Origin: Brevundimonas vesicularis
Lineage (GTDB): Bacteria; Pseudomonadota; Alphaproteobacteria; Caulobacterales; Caulobacteraceae
NCBI RefSeq assembly: GCF_027105095.1
Contig: NZ_CP114278.1
Location: forward strand, 62,001 to 126,000
Direction: 5' to 3'
DNA length: 64,000 nt
Shown: positions 8,599 to 17,543 of the stretch, one piece after another
How positions within the stretch are numbered: position 1 is the stretch's first letter
Layout of the letters: every line of letters starts with the position of its first letter
Position numbers and translations under genes: made by a program
The notes under the pieces: model-generated
The model's database searches: none
The model's input: only the letters and a program-made list of their open reading frames with translations
Told to the model about the DNA's origin: nothing

Positions 8599-9065
8599 CT
8601 CTTTTTGCGCAGCCGTTTGGCGTTGGCGGTCGCGGTCTTGTGGATCGGCGCCAGCGCTTCGGCCTGGGCCTTCAGCAGTTCGCCGTTCAGGGTCATGGCC
8701 TGGGCCGCCGCCCGGCTCCACCAGCCCATGGCGTAGCTGAACTGGGCCTCGGCCGCGTGGGCCGGAGTGCGGGCCTGGGCCACAGCCGCCGCCGCCCGCA
8801 GGGCATGGGCGCTCTCGTCCATCGCCACACGCCCCAGCCGCTGACCGATGGCCCCGGCGCTGGCGGCCATGGCTTCGGCGGAGGCGGACATCGCCTCGGT
8901 CTTCTCGGAGCTCATCAGCGACAGCTCCTTGAAGTCCTGCCCCTTGGCGCTGGTCAGGCCCTCGGCCATCAGCCCGGTGCGAGCCGCGATCACCTCGGCC
9001 GAGGCGGCCAGAATCTCGGCGCCGACGACGGCGGCGCTGGCGGCTGTGGGCGTCCTGCGGGTCAG
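8595..9065 (-). CDS. Phasin family protein, start uncertain
   Basis: A helical, Ala-rich protein with the phasin pattern (SAEVIAARTGLMAEG, then EKTEAMSASAEAMAASAGAI), expected to coat PHB granules. The start is a puzzle. The frame upstream of residue SAEV has no ATG, GTG or TTG close by. The only well-placed start is a CTG at 9065-9063, which overlaps the TGA stop of the upstream creatininase-like gene in the same way as an ATGA junction. In-frame alternatives are GTG at 8993 and ATG at 8969, neither with a ribosome site; the ATG start would remove part of the conserved region. The family call is good, the N terminus not settled. Confidence 0.78.
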   Translation of the reverse strand: MTRRTPTAASAAVVGAEILAASAEVIAARTGLMAEGLTSAKGQDFKELSLMSSEKTEAMSASAEAMAASAGAIGQRLGRVAMDESAHALRAAAAVAQARTPAHAAEAQFSYAMGWWSRAAAQAMTLNGELLKAQAEALAPIHKTATANAKRLRKKS

Positions 9066-9835
9066 AGCGACGCTCCCGGTTGGGTCTCTGCGGCGAAGGC
9101 CGCGATGTCGCTCAACAGGGCGGGGATCGCCGCGTCGATGATCTGTTGTCCCTTCTCGGGGCTGGCCTGGGCCGGGTCCGAGCCGATCCGGCCGTCGGGG
9201 AAGCGGGCGCGATAGTCCAAGGCGTCGCGGATCGGCCCGTTTGGCGCGATCTGCGGGCTGTAGTCGGCGGTCTTGATCCGCTCGGGATAGGCGGCCTGCG
9301 TCACCGCGATCTCGGACGGCGTGGCGTGCATGCCGTGGCCGGTTGGAAACAGGCGGTTGCACAGGCCATGGACGCCGGGCAAGTCCCACCAGTTCTTCAG
9401 CTTGAGCACAAACGGAGGCTCCTCCTCTATGAAGCTCCACTCGGCGTAGATTTCCGAGATGGTCGCCTCGATGGTCGCGACGTTCCCGCCGTGCCCGTTC
9501 AGGAAGTAAATCCGCTCGAACCCGTGACGGCTCAGGGACGACACCCAGTCCGTGATCGCGGCCATGAAGGTCGAAGGGCGCAAGCTGATGGTGCCGGCGA
9601 AGGCCAGGTGATGCTGTGCCATGCCGATGTTGAAGGTCGGGGCCACGATCAGGTTGGCGTCAGTCTTCTCGGCCGCATGGGCGATGATCTCCGGGCACAG
9701 CCAGTCTGTGCCCAGAAGCCCCGTCGGTCCGTGCTGCTCGTTGGAGCCGATGGGCACGATCACCGTTCTGGACAGCGGACCGCCGTCGTTCAGTCGCGCA
9801 TCGATTTCGGGCCAGGAGGACAGGTGGATCAGCAT
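9062..9835 (-). CDS. Creatininase family amidohydrolase
   Basis: 257 residues with the metal-binding pattern of the creatininase (creatinine amidohydrolase) family: GSNEQHGP (about 29-36), GTDWL with the ligand Asp, and LNGHGGN in the middle. The family also includes formamide-hydrolases of riboflavin-type pathways and mycofactocin-maturing peptidases, so creatinine as substrate is not proven. A late EIAVTQAAYP segment is also typical. It is immediately upstream of phasin on the same strand and seems translationally coupled to it. Nothing else in the vicinity points to a pathway. Confidence 0.87.
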   Translation of the reverse strand: MLIHLSSWPEIDARLNDGGPLSRTVIVPIGSNEQHGPTGLLGTDWLCPEIIAHAAEKTDANLIVAPTFNIGMAQHHLAFAGTISLRPSTFMAAITDWVSSLSRHGFERIYFLNGHGGNVATIEATISEIYAEWSFIEEEPPFVLKLKNWWDLPGVHGLCNRLFPTGHGMHATPSEIAVTQAAYPERIKTADYSPQIAPNGPIRDALDYRARFPDGRIGSDPAQASPEKGQQIIDAAIPALLSDIAAFAAETQPGASL

Positions 9836-9882
9836 GAAGGCGGTCTCAGGCGACAGGGTGGAACGACTGTAGCGCGCCGGGC

Positions 9883-10500
9883 TCAGGAAGTCTTGGCGGC
9901 CGTGGCGGGCGGATGGGCGGCCATGAAGATGCGGGCGGCCTCTCTGGCGCGGCCTGCGCGTTTGTCGGCCTCCAGTTGCGGCACGTCCAGCATCGCGCGC
10001 AGATGGCCGTGGCCCAGCACAAGGCCGGCGAACATCTCGGCCGCCTCTTCCGGATCGGCGACGTTCATCCGCCCCAGCCGCGTCTGTTCCGACAACCAGG
10101 CGCCCAGTTCGCGCAGGCTGCGACGCGGGCCGGCCTCATAGATGGCGTGGGCGATCTCGGGCGCCTCGACCGAAACCAGGGCGACCCCGCGCATCGAGCC
10201 GACCTTGTCGGCGCTGCACACCCGGTTCAGCAGCGTCAGGGCCAGGGCCTCCAGCACCGTCTGCGGATCGCCGGCGCCGCGCAGGGGGGCGACGATATCC
10301 TCGACCCGCTTTGACGCCAGGGCCTGGGCGATCTCCAGCTTGGAGGCGAAGCGGTTGTAGACCGTCTGTTTGGAGACGCCCGCCAGTTTGGCGATCTCGT
10401 CCATCTTGGCCTGCAATCCCTTGTCGGCGAACAGGGTCGCGGCGGCGTCCAGAATCGCCTCGCTCTTCTTCTCGTCGACCTGTCCGCGACGGCGCGCCAT
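9883..10500 (-). CDS. TetR-family repressor, probable regulator of the emrAB operon
   Basis: 205 residues from the ATG at 10500, which overlaps the TGA of emrB (ATGA junction). The N-terminal helix-turn-helix is standard: ILDAAATLFADKG, then MDEIAKLAGVSKQTVYNRF (about 15-55). The C-terminal ligand domain is variable. As third gene of emrA-emrB-tetR it most likely represses that operon and responds to an exported compound. A TGGAC-N6-GTCCA inverted repeat upstream of emrA is a candidate operator. Confidence 0.9.
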   Translation of the reverse strand: MARRRGQVDEKKSEAILDAAATLFADKGLQAKMDEIAKLAGVSKQTVYNRFASKLEIAQALASKRVEDIVAPLRGAGDPQTVLEALALTLLNRVCSADKVGSMRGVALVSVEAPEIAHAIYEAGPRRSLRELGAWLSEQTRLGRMNVADPEEAAEMFAGLVLGHGHLRAMLDVPQLEADKRAGRAREAARIFMAAHPPATAAKTS

Positions 10501-12110
10501 CAATGGGCGTCCGACGGCGGGGCGCCAGCCGGGGCCTTCACCGGCTGGGCCAGCAGTGTGACGAAGGCCGCGCCCGCGCACAGGACGCCCAACAGGGCGA
10601 AGGCGTCGCCGAAGGCCATGGTCGTGGCCTGCTTCTGCAACAGGCCATAGACGGCCTTCATCGCCGAGGCGGCGGGGTCGATGGTGCCGGCGAACCTCTG
10701 GGTCATGCCGGCCATCATGTTACGTATGGCCTGGTCGCCCTGACCGATGGCGCTGGTCAGTTCGCTCATGTGCAGGGCGGTGTTGGACGTCAGGCTGGTG
10801 TTCAGGATCGCCAGGCCGAAGGCGCCGCCGACGTTGCGCGCCAGATTGACCAGGCCCGAGGCGTTCTTGACCATGTGCGGCGGCAGGGTCGCCATCGTCA
10901 CCTGCTGGGACGCGATCATGGCCAGCATCGCGCCGACGCCCCGGAAGGCCTGGATCGAGGCGAAGTTCCAGAAGCCCCAGTTGTCGGTGACGACGCGCGC
11001 CTCCCACATGCCCCAGGCGCACAACATGAAACCGCCGAACATCAGCACCCGCGCATCCAGCTTGCGCACCAGTCGTCCGGCGAAGGGGCCGGTGGCGAAC
11101 ATGGCCAGGCCCGAGACGACCATGGTGGTGCCGACCTCGGACGACGAATAGCCCAGCACCCGGCCCAGGAAGAGCGGTAGCAGGAAGGTGCCGCCGAACA
11201 GGGCGAAACCGACGATGAAGGTCATGATGAACCCCACCAAGAAGTTGCGATTGCCAAAGGCGCGCAACTCCACGATCGGCTGGCGATAGGTCAGGGACCG
11301 CCAGATGAAGATCGGTCCGGCAACCGCCGCCACGACGGTCAAAAGCAGGATGTGGGTGTCGTCGAACCAGTCGTTCTTGGCGCCCTCTTCCAGCACGAAT
11401 TGCATCGACATCAGAAAGGCGGCCATCAGGCCCAGGCCCCACCAGTCGAAGCCCTTGGCCAGCGACGGATCGCCCTTGTCGAAGTTTCCGTAGCGACCGA
11501 CCAGGAACAGCACCAGCAGGCCCGGCCCGACGTTGATGAAGAACAGCCAGCGCCAGCTCAGCCACTCTGTCAGGTGCCCGCCCAGCGTGGGGCCGACGGT
11601 CGGCGCCAGGGTGACGATCAGACCCATGACGACGCTGGCGGTGACGCGCTTGTCGGGCGGAAAGGCGGTGAAGGCGACTGCGAAGACGGTCGGGATCATG
11701 GCGCCGCCCACGAAACCCTGAATGGCGCGGAACAGGATCATCATGTCGATCGACGACGACAGGCCCGTGGCGACGCTCATCAGCACGAAGCCGGCGCAGG
11801 AGACCAGAAACAGCCGCTGCGTGCCCCACAGCCGCGACAGGAAGCCCGACAGGGGGATCATCACCACCTCGGGGATCAGATAGGCGGTCTGGATCCAGCT
11901 GATCTCGTCGGCCGAGGCGCCGACCCCCGCCTGGATCTGAGGCAGGGAGGCGGCGACGATCTGGATGTCCAGAATGGCCATGAACTGGCCCACCACCATG
12001 CCGGCGAAGCCCAGCAGCAGCATGGTCCAGTTGATCTCGGGATGGCCGGCGACGGGACCCTTTTGCGCGACAGGGGCCCCGCCATCTGCGGCGGGGTTGG
12101 CGGCGGTCAC
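10500..12110 (-). CDS. emrB: DHA2-family drug:H+ antiporter, EmrB/QacA type
   Basis: 536 residues with about 14 hydrophobic segments. The N-terminal helix has the DHA2 pattern (QFMAILDIQIVAASLPQIQ, motif D1), followed by a motif-A-like loop FLSRLWGTQRLF and motif C in the fifth helix. It would work with the adjacent periplasmic adaptor EmrA and an outer-membrane channel to export hydrophobic toxic compounds. Its start overlaps the emrA stop by 4 bases and its stop overlaps the tetR start by 4 bases, so all three are tightly coupled. No outer-membrane factor gene is found in this operon. Confidence 0.94.
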   Translation of the reverse strand: MTAANPAADGGAPVAQKGPVAGHPEINWTMLLLGFAGMVVGQFMAILDIQIVAASLPQIQAGVGASADEISWIQTAYLIPEVVMIPLSGFLSRLWGTQRLFLVSCAGFVLMSVATGLSSSIDMMILFRAIQGFVGGAMIPTVFAVAFTAFPPDKRVTASVVMGLIVTLAPTVGPTLGGHLTEWLSWRWLFFINVGPGLLVLFLVGRYGNFDKGDPSLAKGFDWWGLGLMAAFLMSMQFVLEEGAKNDWFDDTHILLLTVVAAVAGPIFIWRSLTYRQPIVELRAFGNRNFLVGFIMTFIVGFALFGGTFLLPLFLGRVLGYSSSEVGTTMVVSGLAMFATGPFAGRLVRKLDARVLMFGGFMLCAWGMWEARVVTDNWGFWNFASIQAFRGVGAMLAMIASQQVTMATLPPHMVKNASGLVNLARNVGGAFGLAILNTSLTSNTALHMSELTSAIGQGDQAIRNMMAGMTQRFAGTIDPAASAMKAVYGLLQKQATTMAFGDAFALLGVLCAGAAFVTLLAQPVKAPAGAPPSDAH

Positions 12111-13192
12111 TGGCCTGCGGCTCCGGTCGTCGTGGCGGCTTCCGCGAAGCTCTGGCCACCCTGGCTCTTCAGGTCGATCTTGACGTCCACCGACAGGCCC
12201 GGACGCAGGGCCAGGCTGCGGTCTGCGCCGCTGACGACGATGCGGACGGGCACGCGCTGGGTGATTTTGGTGAAGTTGCCCGTGGCGTTCTCGACCGGGA
12301 TCAGGGCGAACTCGGATCCTGTCGCGGGGGCGAAGCTGTCCACGCGGCCCTCGATCTTGCGGCCGGGGAAGGCATCGGCGGAAATCTCGACGGTCTGGCC
12401 CAGACGCACCTTGTCCAGCTGCGTCTCCTTGAAGTTGGCGACGATGTAGGTGTTGGTCAGGGGCACGACCGACAGCAGTTGCGTGCCGGCGTTGACATAC
12501 TGGCCGGGCCGCACGCTGCGGGCGCCGACGACGCCGGCGACCGGGGCGCGGATGACGGTGCGCTCCAGCGCGATGCGAGCCTGATCAACGACGGCGCGGG
12601 CTTGTTCGACGGCGGCGACGCTCTGCTGACGGGTCGAGCCCAGCACCCCGGCGGTGCGTTGTTCGGCGACCAGGGCGGCCTGGGCCTGCTGGACGCTGGC
12701 GGCGGCGGTGGCGGCCGAGGCGCGCTCGGTCTGGATGCGCTGCTGCGAGACCCAGCCCTGTTCGGCCAGTTTTCCATAACGATCGACCTCGGCGCGGGCC
12801 AGGCCGGCCTGGGCGTTGGCCTGGGCGACGGAGGCGGCGCGGGCGGCGATGGTGGCCTGTTCCTGCTCGGCCTGGGCGTCGACATGGTCGACGGCGGCGA
12901 TGGCGGCGGCCAGATTGGCCTCGGCCTGCGCCAGTTGGGCCTTCTGGTCGGAATCGTCCAGCTTGACCAGGATCTGGCCCGCCGCGACCCGCTGGTTGTC
13001 GCCCACCAAGACCTCGGTGACCCGGCCGGACAGTTGCGGGCTGACGAGGGTAGTGTCCGCCTGGACGAAGGCGTTGTCGGTGCTTTCCCAACGCTGGCCG
13101 TTCACCCACCAGACGATGCCGCCCACGATCAGGGCCAGGCCGACGAGGGCGGCCGCGAACAGCGGCAGGCGTTTCTTGAGTTCAGGCGACAT
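12107..13192 (-). CDS. emrA: HlyD/EmrA-family membrane fusion protein
   Basis: 361 residues from the ATG at 13192 (start of MSPELKKRLPL). One N-terminal membrane anchor (about 8-27) is followed by a lipoyl-like half-motif (NAFVQADTTLVSPQLSGRV), a long Ala/Gln-rich coiled-coil hairpin (about 85-200) and the second lipoyl half (VIRAPVAGVVG), then a beta-barrel domain. It bridges the inner-membrane pump EmrB to an outer-membrane channel. Only a weak ribosome site is visible. It is the first gene of the emrA-emrB-tetR operon. Confidence 0.93.
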   Translation of the reverse strand: MSPELKKRLPLFAAALVGLALIVGGIVWWVNGQRWESTDNAFVQADTTLVSPQLSGRVTEVLVGDNQRVAAGQILVKLDDSDQKAQLAQAEANLAAAIAAVDHVDAQAEQEQATIAARAASVAQANAQAGLARAEVDRYGKLAEQGWVSQQRIQTERASAATAAASVQQAQAALVAEQRTAGVLGSTRQQSVAAVEQARAVVDQARIALERTVIRAPVAGVVGARSVRPGQYVNAGTQLLSVVPLTNTYIVANFKETQLDKVRLGQTVEISADAFPGRKIEGRVDSFAPATGSEFALIPVENATGNFTKITQRVPVRIVVSGADRSLALRPGLSVDVKIDLKSQGGQSFAEAATTTGAAGQ

Positions 13193-13235
13193 GGAAAATC
13201 CGGGGGAGGTGCGGCGTTTTGAAGCAGCGCTAAAA

Positions 13236-13251
13236 TGGACCCCGCCGTCCA
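13236..13251. promoter_or_regulatory. Candidate TetR operator upstream of emrA
   Basis: Inverted repeat TGGAC-N6-GTCCA, 44 bases upstream of the emrA start codon, in the region between the divergent emrA and amine oxidase genes. A second repeat GATCGG-N7-CCGATC lies at 13265-13283, nearer the amine oxidase. Size and position suit a TetR-family operator, but binding is only inferred. Confidence 0.4.
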
Positions 13252-13313
13252 AAAATCAATAGGCGATCGGGACGGCGCCGATCACGACCGGTTTTCGTGT
13301 ATGTCCTGACGCC

Positions 13314-14630
13314 ATGAACGCCCGCATCTCCGCCTCCCAGCCGCTGCCGTCACAGGTCGATGTCGTGGTGATCGGCGCAGGCGCCGCCGGCATCGCCGCC
13401 GCGCGTCGTCTGATGCGACCCGGCGTGTCGGTTCTGGTGCTGGAGGCCCGCGACCGGATCGGCGGGCGCGCCTGGACGGTTCGGGCCGAGGGCGAAGGGT
13501 TGGACATGGGCTGCGGCTGGCTGCATTCCGCCGATGACAATGTGCTGGCGAGACGGGTCGAGGCCGAGGGGCTGACGCTGGACCAGACCCCGCCGCCCTG
13601 GCGCACCCAGGCCTTCGATCACGAGATGACCCGCGCGGATCAGGCCGAGTTCGGCGAGGCCTTCGCCGCCTTCGACCAGCGGGTGACCGAGGCGGCGGCC
13701 CTCGTCCGCGCGAGTGTGGGTGAGGATCGTCCGGCGTCGGACTTCTTCGATCCCGACTGTCGCTGGAACCCGCGCATGGACGCCATCTCGGGCGCCCTGA
13801 ACGGCGCGCGGTTCGCCGAGGTGTCCAGCCTGGATTACGACGCCTATGGCGACACCGGCGTGAACTGGCGGGTGCGCGAGGGCTACGGCCGCCTGATCGC
13901 GCGGCTGGGCGAGGCTGTGTCGCCCATCACGGTCACGGACTGCGCCGTCAGCCGCATCGACCGTTCCGGACCTGTGCTGCGCCTGGAGACCAATCGCGGC
14001 GAGTTGACCGCGCGGATCGTCATCCTGACCGTGCCCAACAGCCTGATCGCCAGCGAGACGATCCGCATCGATCCCCCGGTTCCGGCCTTGCTCGAGGCGA
14101 CGGCGGGCATCCCGCTGGGCCTGGCGTCCAAGGTGCATATGACCGTGCGCGGCGCCGGCGATTTCCAGCCCGACACCCAGTTGTGGACCCGCACCGATAC
14201 GGCCGAGACCGGCGGCTATCACCTGCGGCCCTTCGGGCGGCCGATGATCGAGGCCTATTTCGGCGCCGACCTGGCCTGGGGGCTGGAGGCGCAGGGGCCG
14301 GCCGCCCTGTTCGACTTCGCCGTGTCCGAACTGGTCGCGGCCCTGGGATCGGACATGCGCCGCCGGCTGGAAGCGGTCGCGGTCAGCGGCTGGGGCGTCG
14401 ACCCCTGGTCGCGCGGCGCCTATTCCCACGCCTTGCCGGGCCATGCGGCGGACCGCGCCAAGCTGCGCTCGTCGGTGGAGGACCGAATCTTCCTCGCCGG
14501 CGAGGCGACCGCGCCGGTCTATTACGGCACGGCCCACGGCGCCTGGATGGAGGGCGAGCGCGCCGCCGACGCCGCACTGACTACCCTGGGTCTTGACCCG
14601 CGTCGCCCCCAGGACGACAGCGAGGCATGA
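13314..14630 (+). CDS. FAD-dependent amine oxidase (flavin monoamine oxidase family)
   Basis: 438 residues. The N-terminal Rossmann dinucleotide-binding motif VVVIGAGAAGIAAARRL (about 21-37) is followed by the LEARDRIGGRAWT signature. The C terminus carries the FAD-contacting segment FLAGEATAPVYYGTAHGAWMEG typical of amine oxidases. It should oxidise a primary or secondary amine to an aldehyde or imine with release of peroxide; the substrate is not evident, though a polyamine is possible given the polyamine genes elsewhere in the window. Its stop overlaps the nth start by 4 bases (ATGA). Confidence 0.9.
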   Translation: MNARISASQPLPSQVDVVVIGAGAAGIAAARRLMRPGVSVLVLEARDRIGGRAWTVRAEGEGLDMGCGWLHSADDNVLARRVEAEGLTLDQTPPPWRTQAFDHEMTRADQAEFGEAFAAFDQRVTEAAALVRASVGEDRPASDFFDPDCRWNPRMDAISGALNGARFAEVSSLDYDAYGDTGVNWRVREGYGRLIARLGEAVSPITVTDCAVSRIDRSGPVLRLETNRGELTARIVILTVPNSLIASETIRIDPPVPALLEATAGIPLGLASKVHMTVRGAGDFQPDTQLWTRTDTAETGGYHLRPFGRPMIEAYFGADLAWGLEAQGPAALFDFAVSELVAALGSDMRRRLEAVAVSGWGVDPWSRGAYSHALPGHAADRAKLRSSVEDRIFLAGEATAPVYYGTAHGAWMEGERAADAALTTLGLDPRRPQDDSEA

Positions 14631-15370
14631 AGCCCGCCAAGGCCAAAAAGCCCGCCGCCAAGCCTGCCAAACGCCCGGCTGTGATGACCGGGGCGGCCAT
14701 CCCCGTGCTGCGCTGGCCGCCTGACGAAGACCGCGTCGAGGCGATCTTCGAACGCCTGTTCGGCGTCATGCCGGAACCCAAGACCGAGCTGGATTTCTCC
14801 AATCCCTTCACCCTCGTCGTCGCCGTCGCCCTGTCGGCCCAGGCCACCGATGTCTCGGTCAACAAGGCGACCGAGCGCTTGTTCAAGGTCGCGGACACGC
14901 CGGAGAAGATGCTGGCCCTGGGTGAGGAAGGCCTGATCCCTTACATCGCCTCCATCGGCCTTTATCGCGGCAAGGCGCGGAACGTCATCGCTCTGAGCCG
15001 CATCGTGCTGGAGCAGCATGGCGGCGAGGTCCCACTCAACCGCGCCGATCTTCAGGCCCTGCCCGGCGTGGGTCGCAAGACGGCCTCGGTGGTGCTGAAC
15101 GAACTGGGGATCGAGGCGGCCATCGCCGTCGACACCCACGTCTTTCGCGTCTCGCACCGGCTGGGGCTGGCCAATGCAGGCACGCCGGACAAGGTCGAAG
15201 CCCAGTTGTTCAAGGTCGTGCCGGAGGACTGGCTGCCCAAGGCGCACCACTGGCTGATCCTGCACGGCCGCTACACCTGCACGGCGCGCAAGCCGAAATG
15301 CCCGTCCTGCATCATCGCCGACCTGTGCCCGTCGCGGGCGAATCTGATGGCGCTGGGCGAGGGCGTCTAA
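14627..15370 (+). CDS. nth: Endonuclease III, base-excision repair glycosylase/AP lyase
   Basis: 247 residues. The helix-hairpin-helix LPGVGRKTASVVLNEL carries the catalytic Lys, and the following VDTHVFRVSHRLGL contains the catalytic Asp. Four Cys with spacing C-X6-C-X2-C-X5-C at the C terminus bind the [4Fe-4S] cluster. It removes oxidised pyrimidines from DNA. A Lys/Ala/Pro-rich N-terminal extension of about 20 residues precedes the core. It is translationally coupled to the amine oxidase upstream and overlaps the convergent MarR gene by 4 bases. Confidence 0.97.
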   Translation: MKPAKAKKPAAKPAKRPAVMTGAAIPVLRWPPDEDRVEAIFERLFGVMPEPKTELDFSNPFTLVVAVALSAQATDVSVNKATERLFKVADTPEKMLALGEEGLIPYIASIGLYRGKARNVIALSRIVLEQHGGEVPLNRADLQALPGVGRKTASVVLNELGIEAAIAVDTHVFRVSHRLGLANAGTPDKVEAQLFKVVPEDWLPKAHHWLILHGRYTCTARKPKCPSCIIADLCPSRANLMALGEGV

Positions 15371-15855
15371 GGCCGCTTCGCGCCGTCCGTCCCGTCAGCG
15401 AGCTTCTCCGCCACGGCGTTCAGAACCCGGAGCGCGGCGGCCAAGTCGTCTTGCGAAACACCATCAAACACCCTCTGCCGCATGGAGGCGGCATGCACTT
15501 CGAACGCCTGCATCTCCGCGCGACCGGCCGGTTCCATGATGATGAGCCACGACCGCCCATCACCGATCATGCGATGGCGACTGACAAAGCCGTCGCGTTC
15601 GAGCCTCTGCACCAATCGCGTCAAGGATGCGCCTGACAGCTCCATCCTGACCGACAGTTCGGAAAGCGTCAGCCCCTTTGGCTCATCGGCCAGGTGGTAG
15701 AGGACGACGATCGGCGCGCCGGTATGGCCTGCGTTCCTAAACATCTCGCCCATCCAGAGTTTCCATCGCCGCGCGGTCAGCATGACCTGCATGGCGACCT
15801 TCAGCTGTAAGGCCTCGCGCGAGAGGCTGGGCGACAAGGCGTGGATGTTGGGCAC
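15367..15855 (-). CDS. MarR-family transcriptional regulator
   Basis: About 162 residues from a GTG at 15855, chosen because a GAGG ribosome site lies just upstream and the length fits the family. Another GTG at 15927 would add 24 residues without conserved content. The winged helix covers about 50-120 (LTLSELSVRMELSGASLTRLVQRLERDGFVSRHRM), with an RSWLIIMEPAGRAEMQAF wing and dimerisation helix. Its target is unknown. It is convergent with nth and divergent from the chemoreceptor gene. Confidence 0.85.
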   Translation of the reverse strand: MPNIHALSPSLSREALQLKVAMQVMLTARRWKLWMGEMFRNAGHTGAPIVVLYHLADEPKGLTLSELSVRMELSGASLTRLVQRLERDGFVSRHRMIGDGRSWLIIMEPAGRAEMQAFEVHAASMRQRVFDGVSQDDLAAALRVLNAVAEKLADGTDGAKRP

Positions 15856-16025
15856 GGCGTCCTCGGAGAGCCCTCCGACGGCCCGTCGTTTGAGTGGCAA
15901 CAATGAACGCAAACACGAAGACCACACCCGTCGTGGTTGAGCCTTAGCATGCTAACCAGGGCCATAGTCCTTCTAAAGGGGTTGTGTGGGATTAAGCTTG
16001 GAAAATCTATAGGGAGGCCAAGGGG

Positions 16026-17543
16026 ATGCGCGTTTTTGGTAAGCCTCGGGACGACAGCAAGCTTGTCGAGTTGCAAGCCATGTTGGCCGCGGTTGATCGG
16101 TCTCAGGCGGTGATCCAGTTCGACCTGGATGGGACGGTGCGCGAGGCGAACGCGAATTTCCTGTCGGTCATTGGCTATGAGCTCGGCGAGATCGTGGGGC
16201 GCCATCACCGGATGTTCGTCGATCCGGCTGAGGCGCAGACGCCCGCCTATGCCGAGTTCTGGCGCCGATTGAACGCTGGCGAGTTCGTCGCCGACAAGTT
16301 CGTGCGCTACGGCAAGGGCGGCAAGCGCGTCGTGATCGAGGCGAGCTACAATCCGATCCTCGACAAGGACGGCCGCCCCTACAAGGTGGTCAAGTTCGCC
16401 ATGGACGTGACTGCGGTCGAGCAGGAGCGCGAGCGCCGCGCCGAGATCGAGCGCGAGGCCGCCCAGGTCCAGGCCGCCGTCGTCGCGGGCACGGCCAAGG
16501 GCCTGTCGGCGATGGCGGCGGGCGATCTGTCCTATCGCATCCAGGATGAGTTCCCCGGCGACTACGCCGTCCTGCGCGACAACTTCAACCAGGCCATGGG
16601 CGCTCTGGACGAGGCGGTCGGGGTGATCGGCACGAACGCCGGGTCGATGCAGTCGGGCGCGCAGGAGATCAGCAGCGCCGCCGAAGATCTGTCGCGCCGC
16701 ACCGAACAGCAGGCCGCCAGCCTGGAGGAAACCGCCGCCGCGCTGGACCAGATCACCGCGACCGTGCGCAAGACCGCCGAGAACGCCCAGGCGGCGGACG
16801 GGGTGGTCACCCAGGGACGCAGCCAGGCCGAGACCGGCGGCGTGGTCGTGCAGAAGGCCGTCGCCGCCATGGGCGAGATCGAACGCTCGTCCGATCAGAT
16901 CAGCCAGATCATCGGCGTCATCGACGAGATCGCCTTCCAGACCAACCTCCTGGCCCTGAACGCCGGGGTCGAGGCCGCCCGTGCGGGCGAGGCCGGTCGC
17001 GGCTTCGCCGTCGTCGCCTCGGAAGTGCGCGCCCTGGCCCAGCGATCGGCGGACTCGGCCAAGGAGATCAAGACGCTGATCTCGGCCAGCTCCAGCCAGG
17101 TCAAGGACGGGGTGGTTCTGGTGCGTCAGTCGGGCGAGGCCTTGGCGGGCATTGCGGGGCGGATCGAGGAGATCACCACCCTGATGAGCGAGATCCGCGC
17201 CTCGACCCAGGAGCAGGCGGTCGGTCTGGCCGAGGTCAACACGGCGGTGAACCAGATGGATCAGGTCACCCAGCAGAACGCGGCCATGGTCGAACAGTCG
17301 ACCGCCGCCAGCCTGAGCCTGAGCCGCGAGGCGGCCGAACTGGCCGAACTGGTCGGTCGTTTCGAGACCAGCCAGGTCGCCGCCAAGGCCCCCACGCCGA
17401 TCCGTCAGCCCGCCGTCCAGCAGATGAAGGCGCGTGTCGAAAGCTTCGCCCGCGCCCACGCCGCCCCCGCCCGCGCCCGCATGGCCGCAGGCGGCGGACA
17501 GGCCGCCATCGCCGCCGTCCAATCCGACTGGGAGGAGTTCTGA
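16026..17543 (+). CDS. Cytoplasmic PAS-domain methyl-accepting chemotaxis protein
   Basis: 505 residues with no membrane segment. An N-terminal PAS domain (about 15-130: QFDLDGTVREANANFLSVIGY, then KGGKRVVIEASYNPILD) probably binds a cofactor or ligand. A HAMP-like stretch follows (about 150-205) and then the signalling hairpin, whose tip is IDEIAFQTNLLALNAGVEAARAG-like (about 300-325). The C terminus ends in DWEEF, the pentapeptide known to dock CheR/CheB methylation enzymes. A strong ribosome site (GGGAGG) precedes the ATG. The stop overlaps the cheW start (TGATG), so receptor and adaptor are co-produced. Confidence 0.95.
   Translation: MRVFGKPRDDSKLVELQAMLAAVDRSQAVIQFDLDGTVREANANFLSVIGYELGEIVGRHHRMFVDPAEAQTPAYAEFWRRLNAGEFVADKFVRYGKGGKRVVIEASYNPILDKDGRPYKVVKFAMDVTAVEQERERRAEIEREAAQVQAAVVAGTAKGLSAMAAGDLSYRIQDEFPGDYAVLRDNFNQAMGALDEAVGVIGTNAGSMQSGAQEISSAAEDLSRRTEQQAASLEETAAALDQITATVRKTAENAQAADGVVTQGRSQAETGGVVVQKAVAAMGEIERSSDQISQIIGVIDEIAFQTNLLALNAGVEAARAGEAGRGFAVVASEVRALAQRSADSAKEIKTLISASSSQVKDGVVLVRQSGEALAGIAGRIEEITTLMSEIRASTQEQAVGLAEVNTAVNQMDQVTQQNAAMVEQSTAASLSLSREAAELAELVGRFETSQVAAKAPTPIRQPAVQQMKARVESFARAHAAPARARMAAGGGQAAIAAVQSDWEEF

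Noticed and set aside
15801..17522. Long minus-strand open frame opposite the chemoreceptor gene
   Set aside because: Leu/Gly/Asp-rich antisense translation with no domain; the chemoreceptor on the plus strand is certain.
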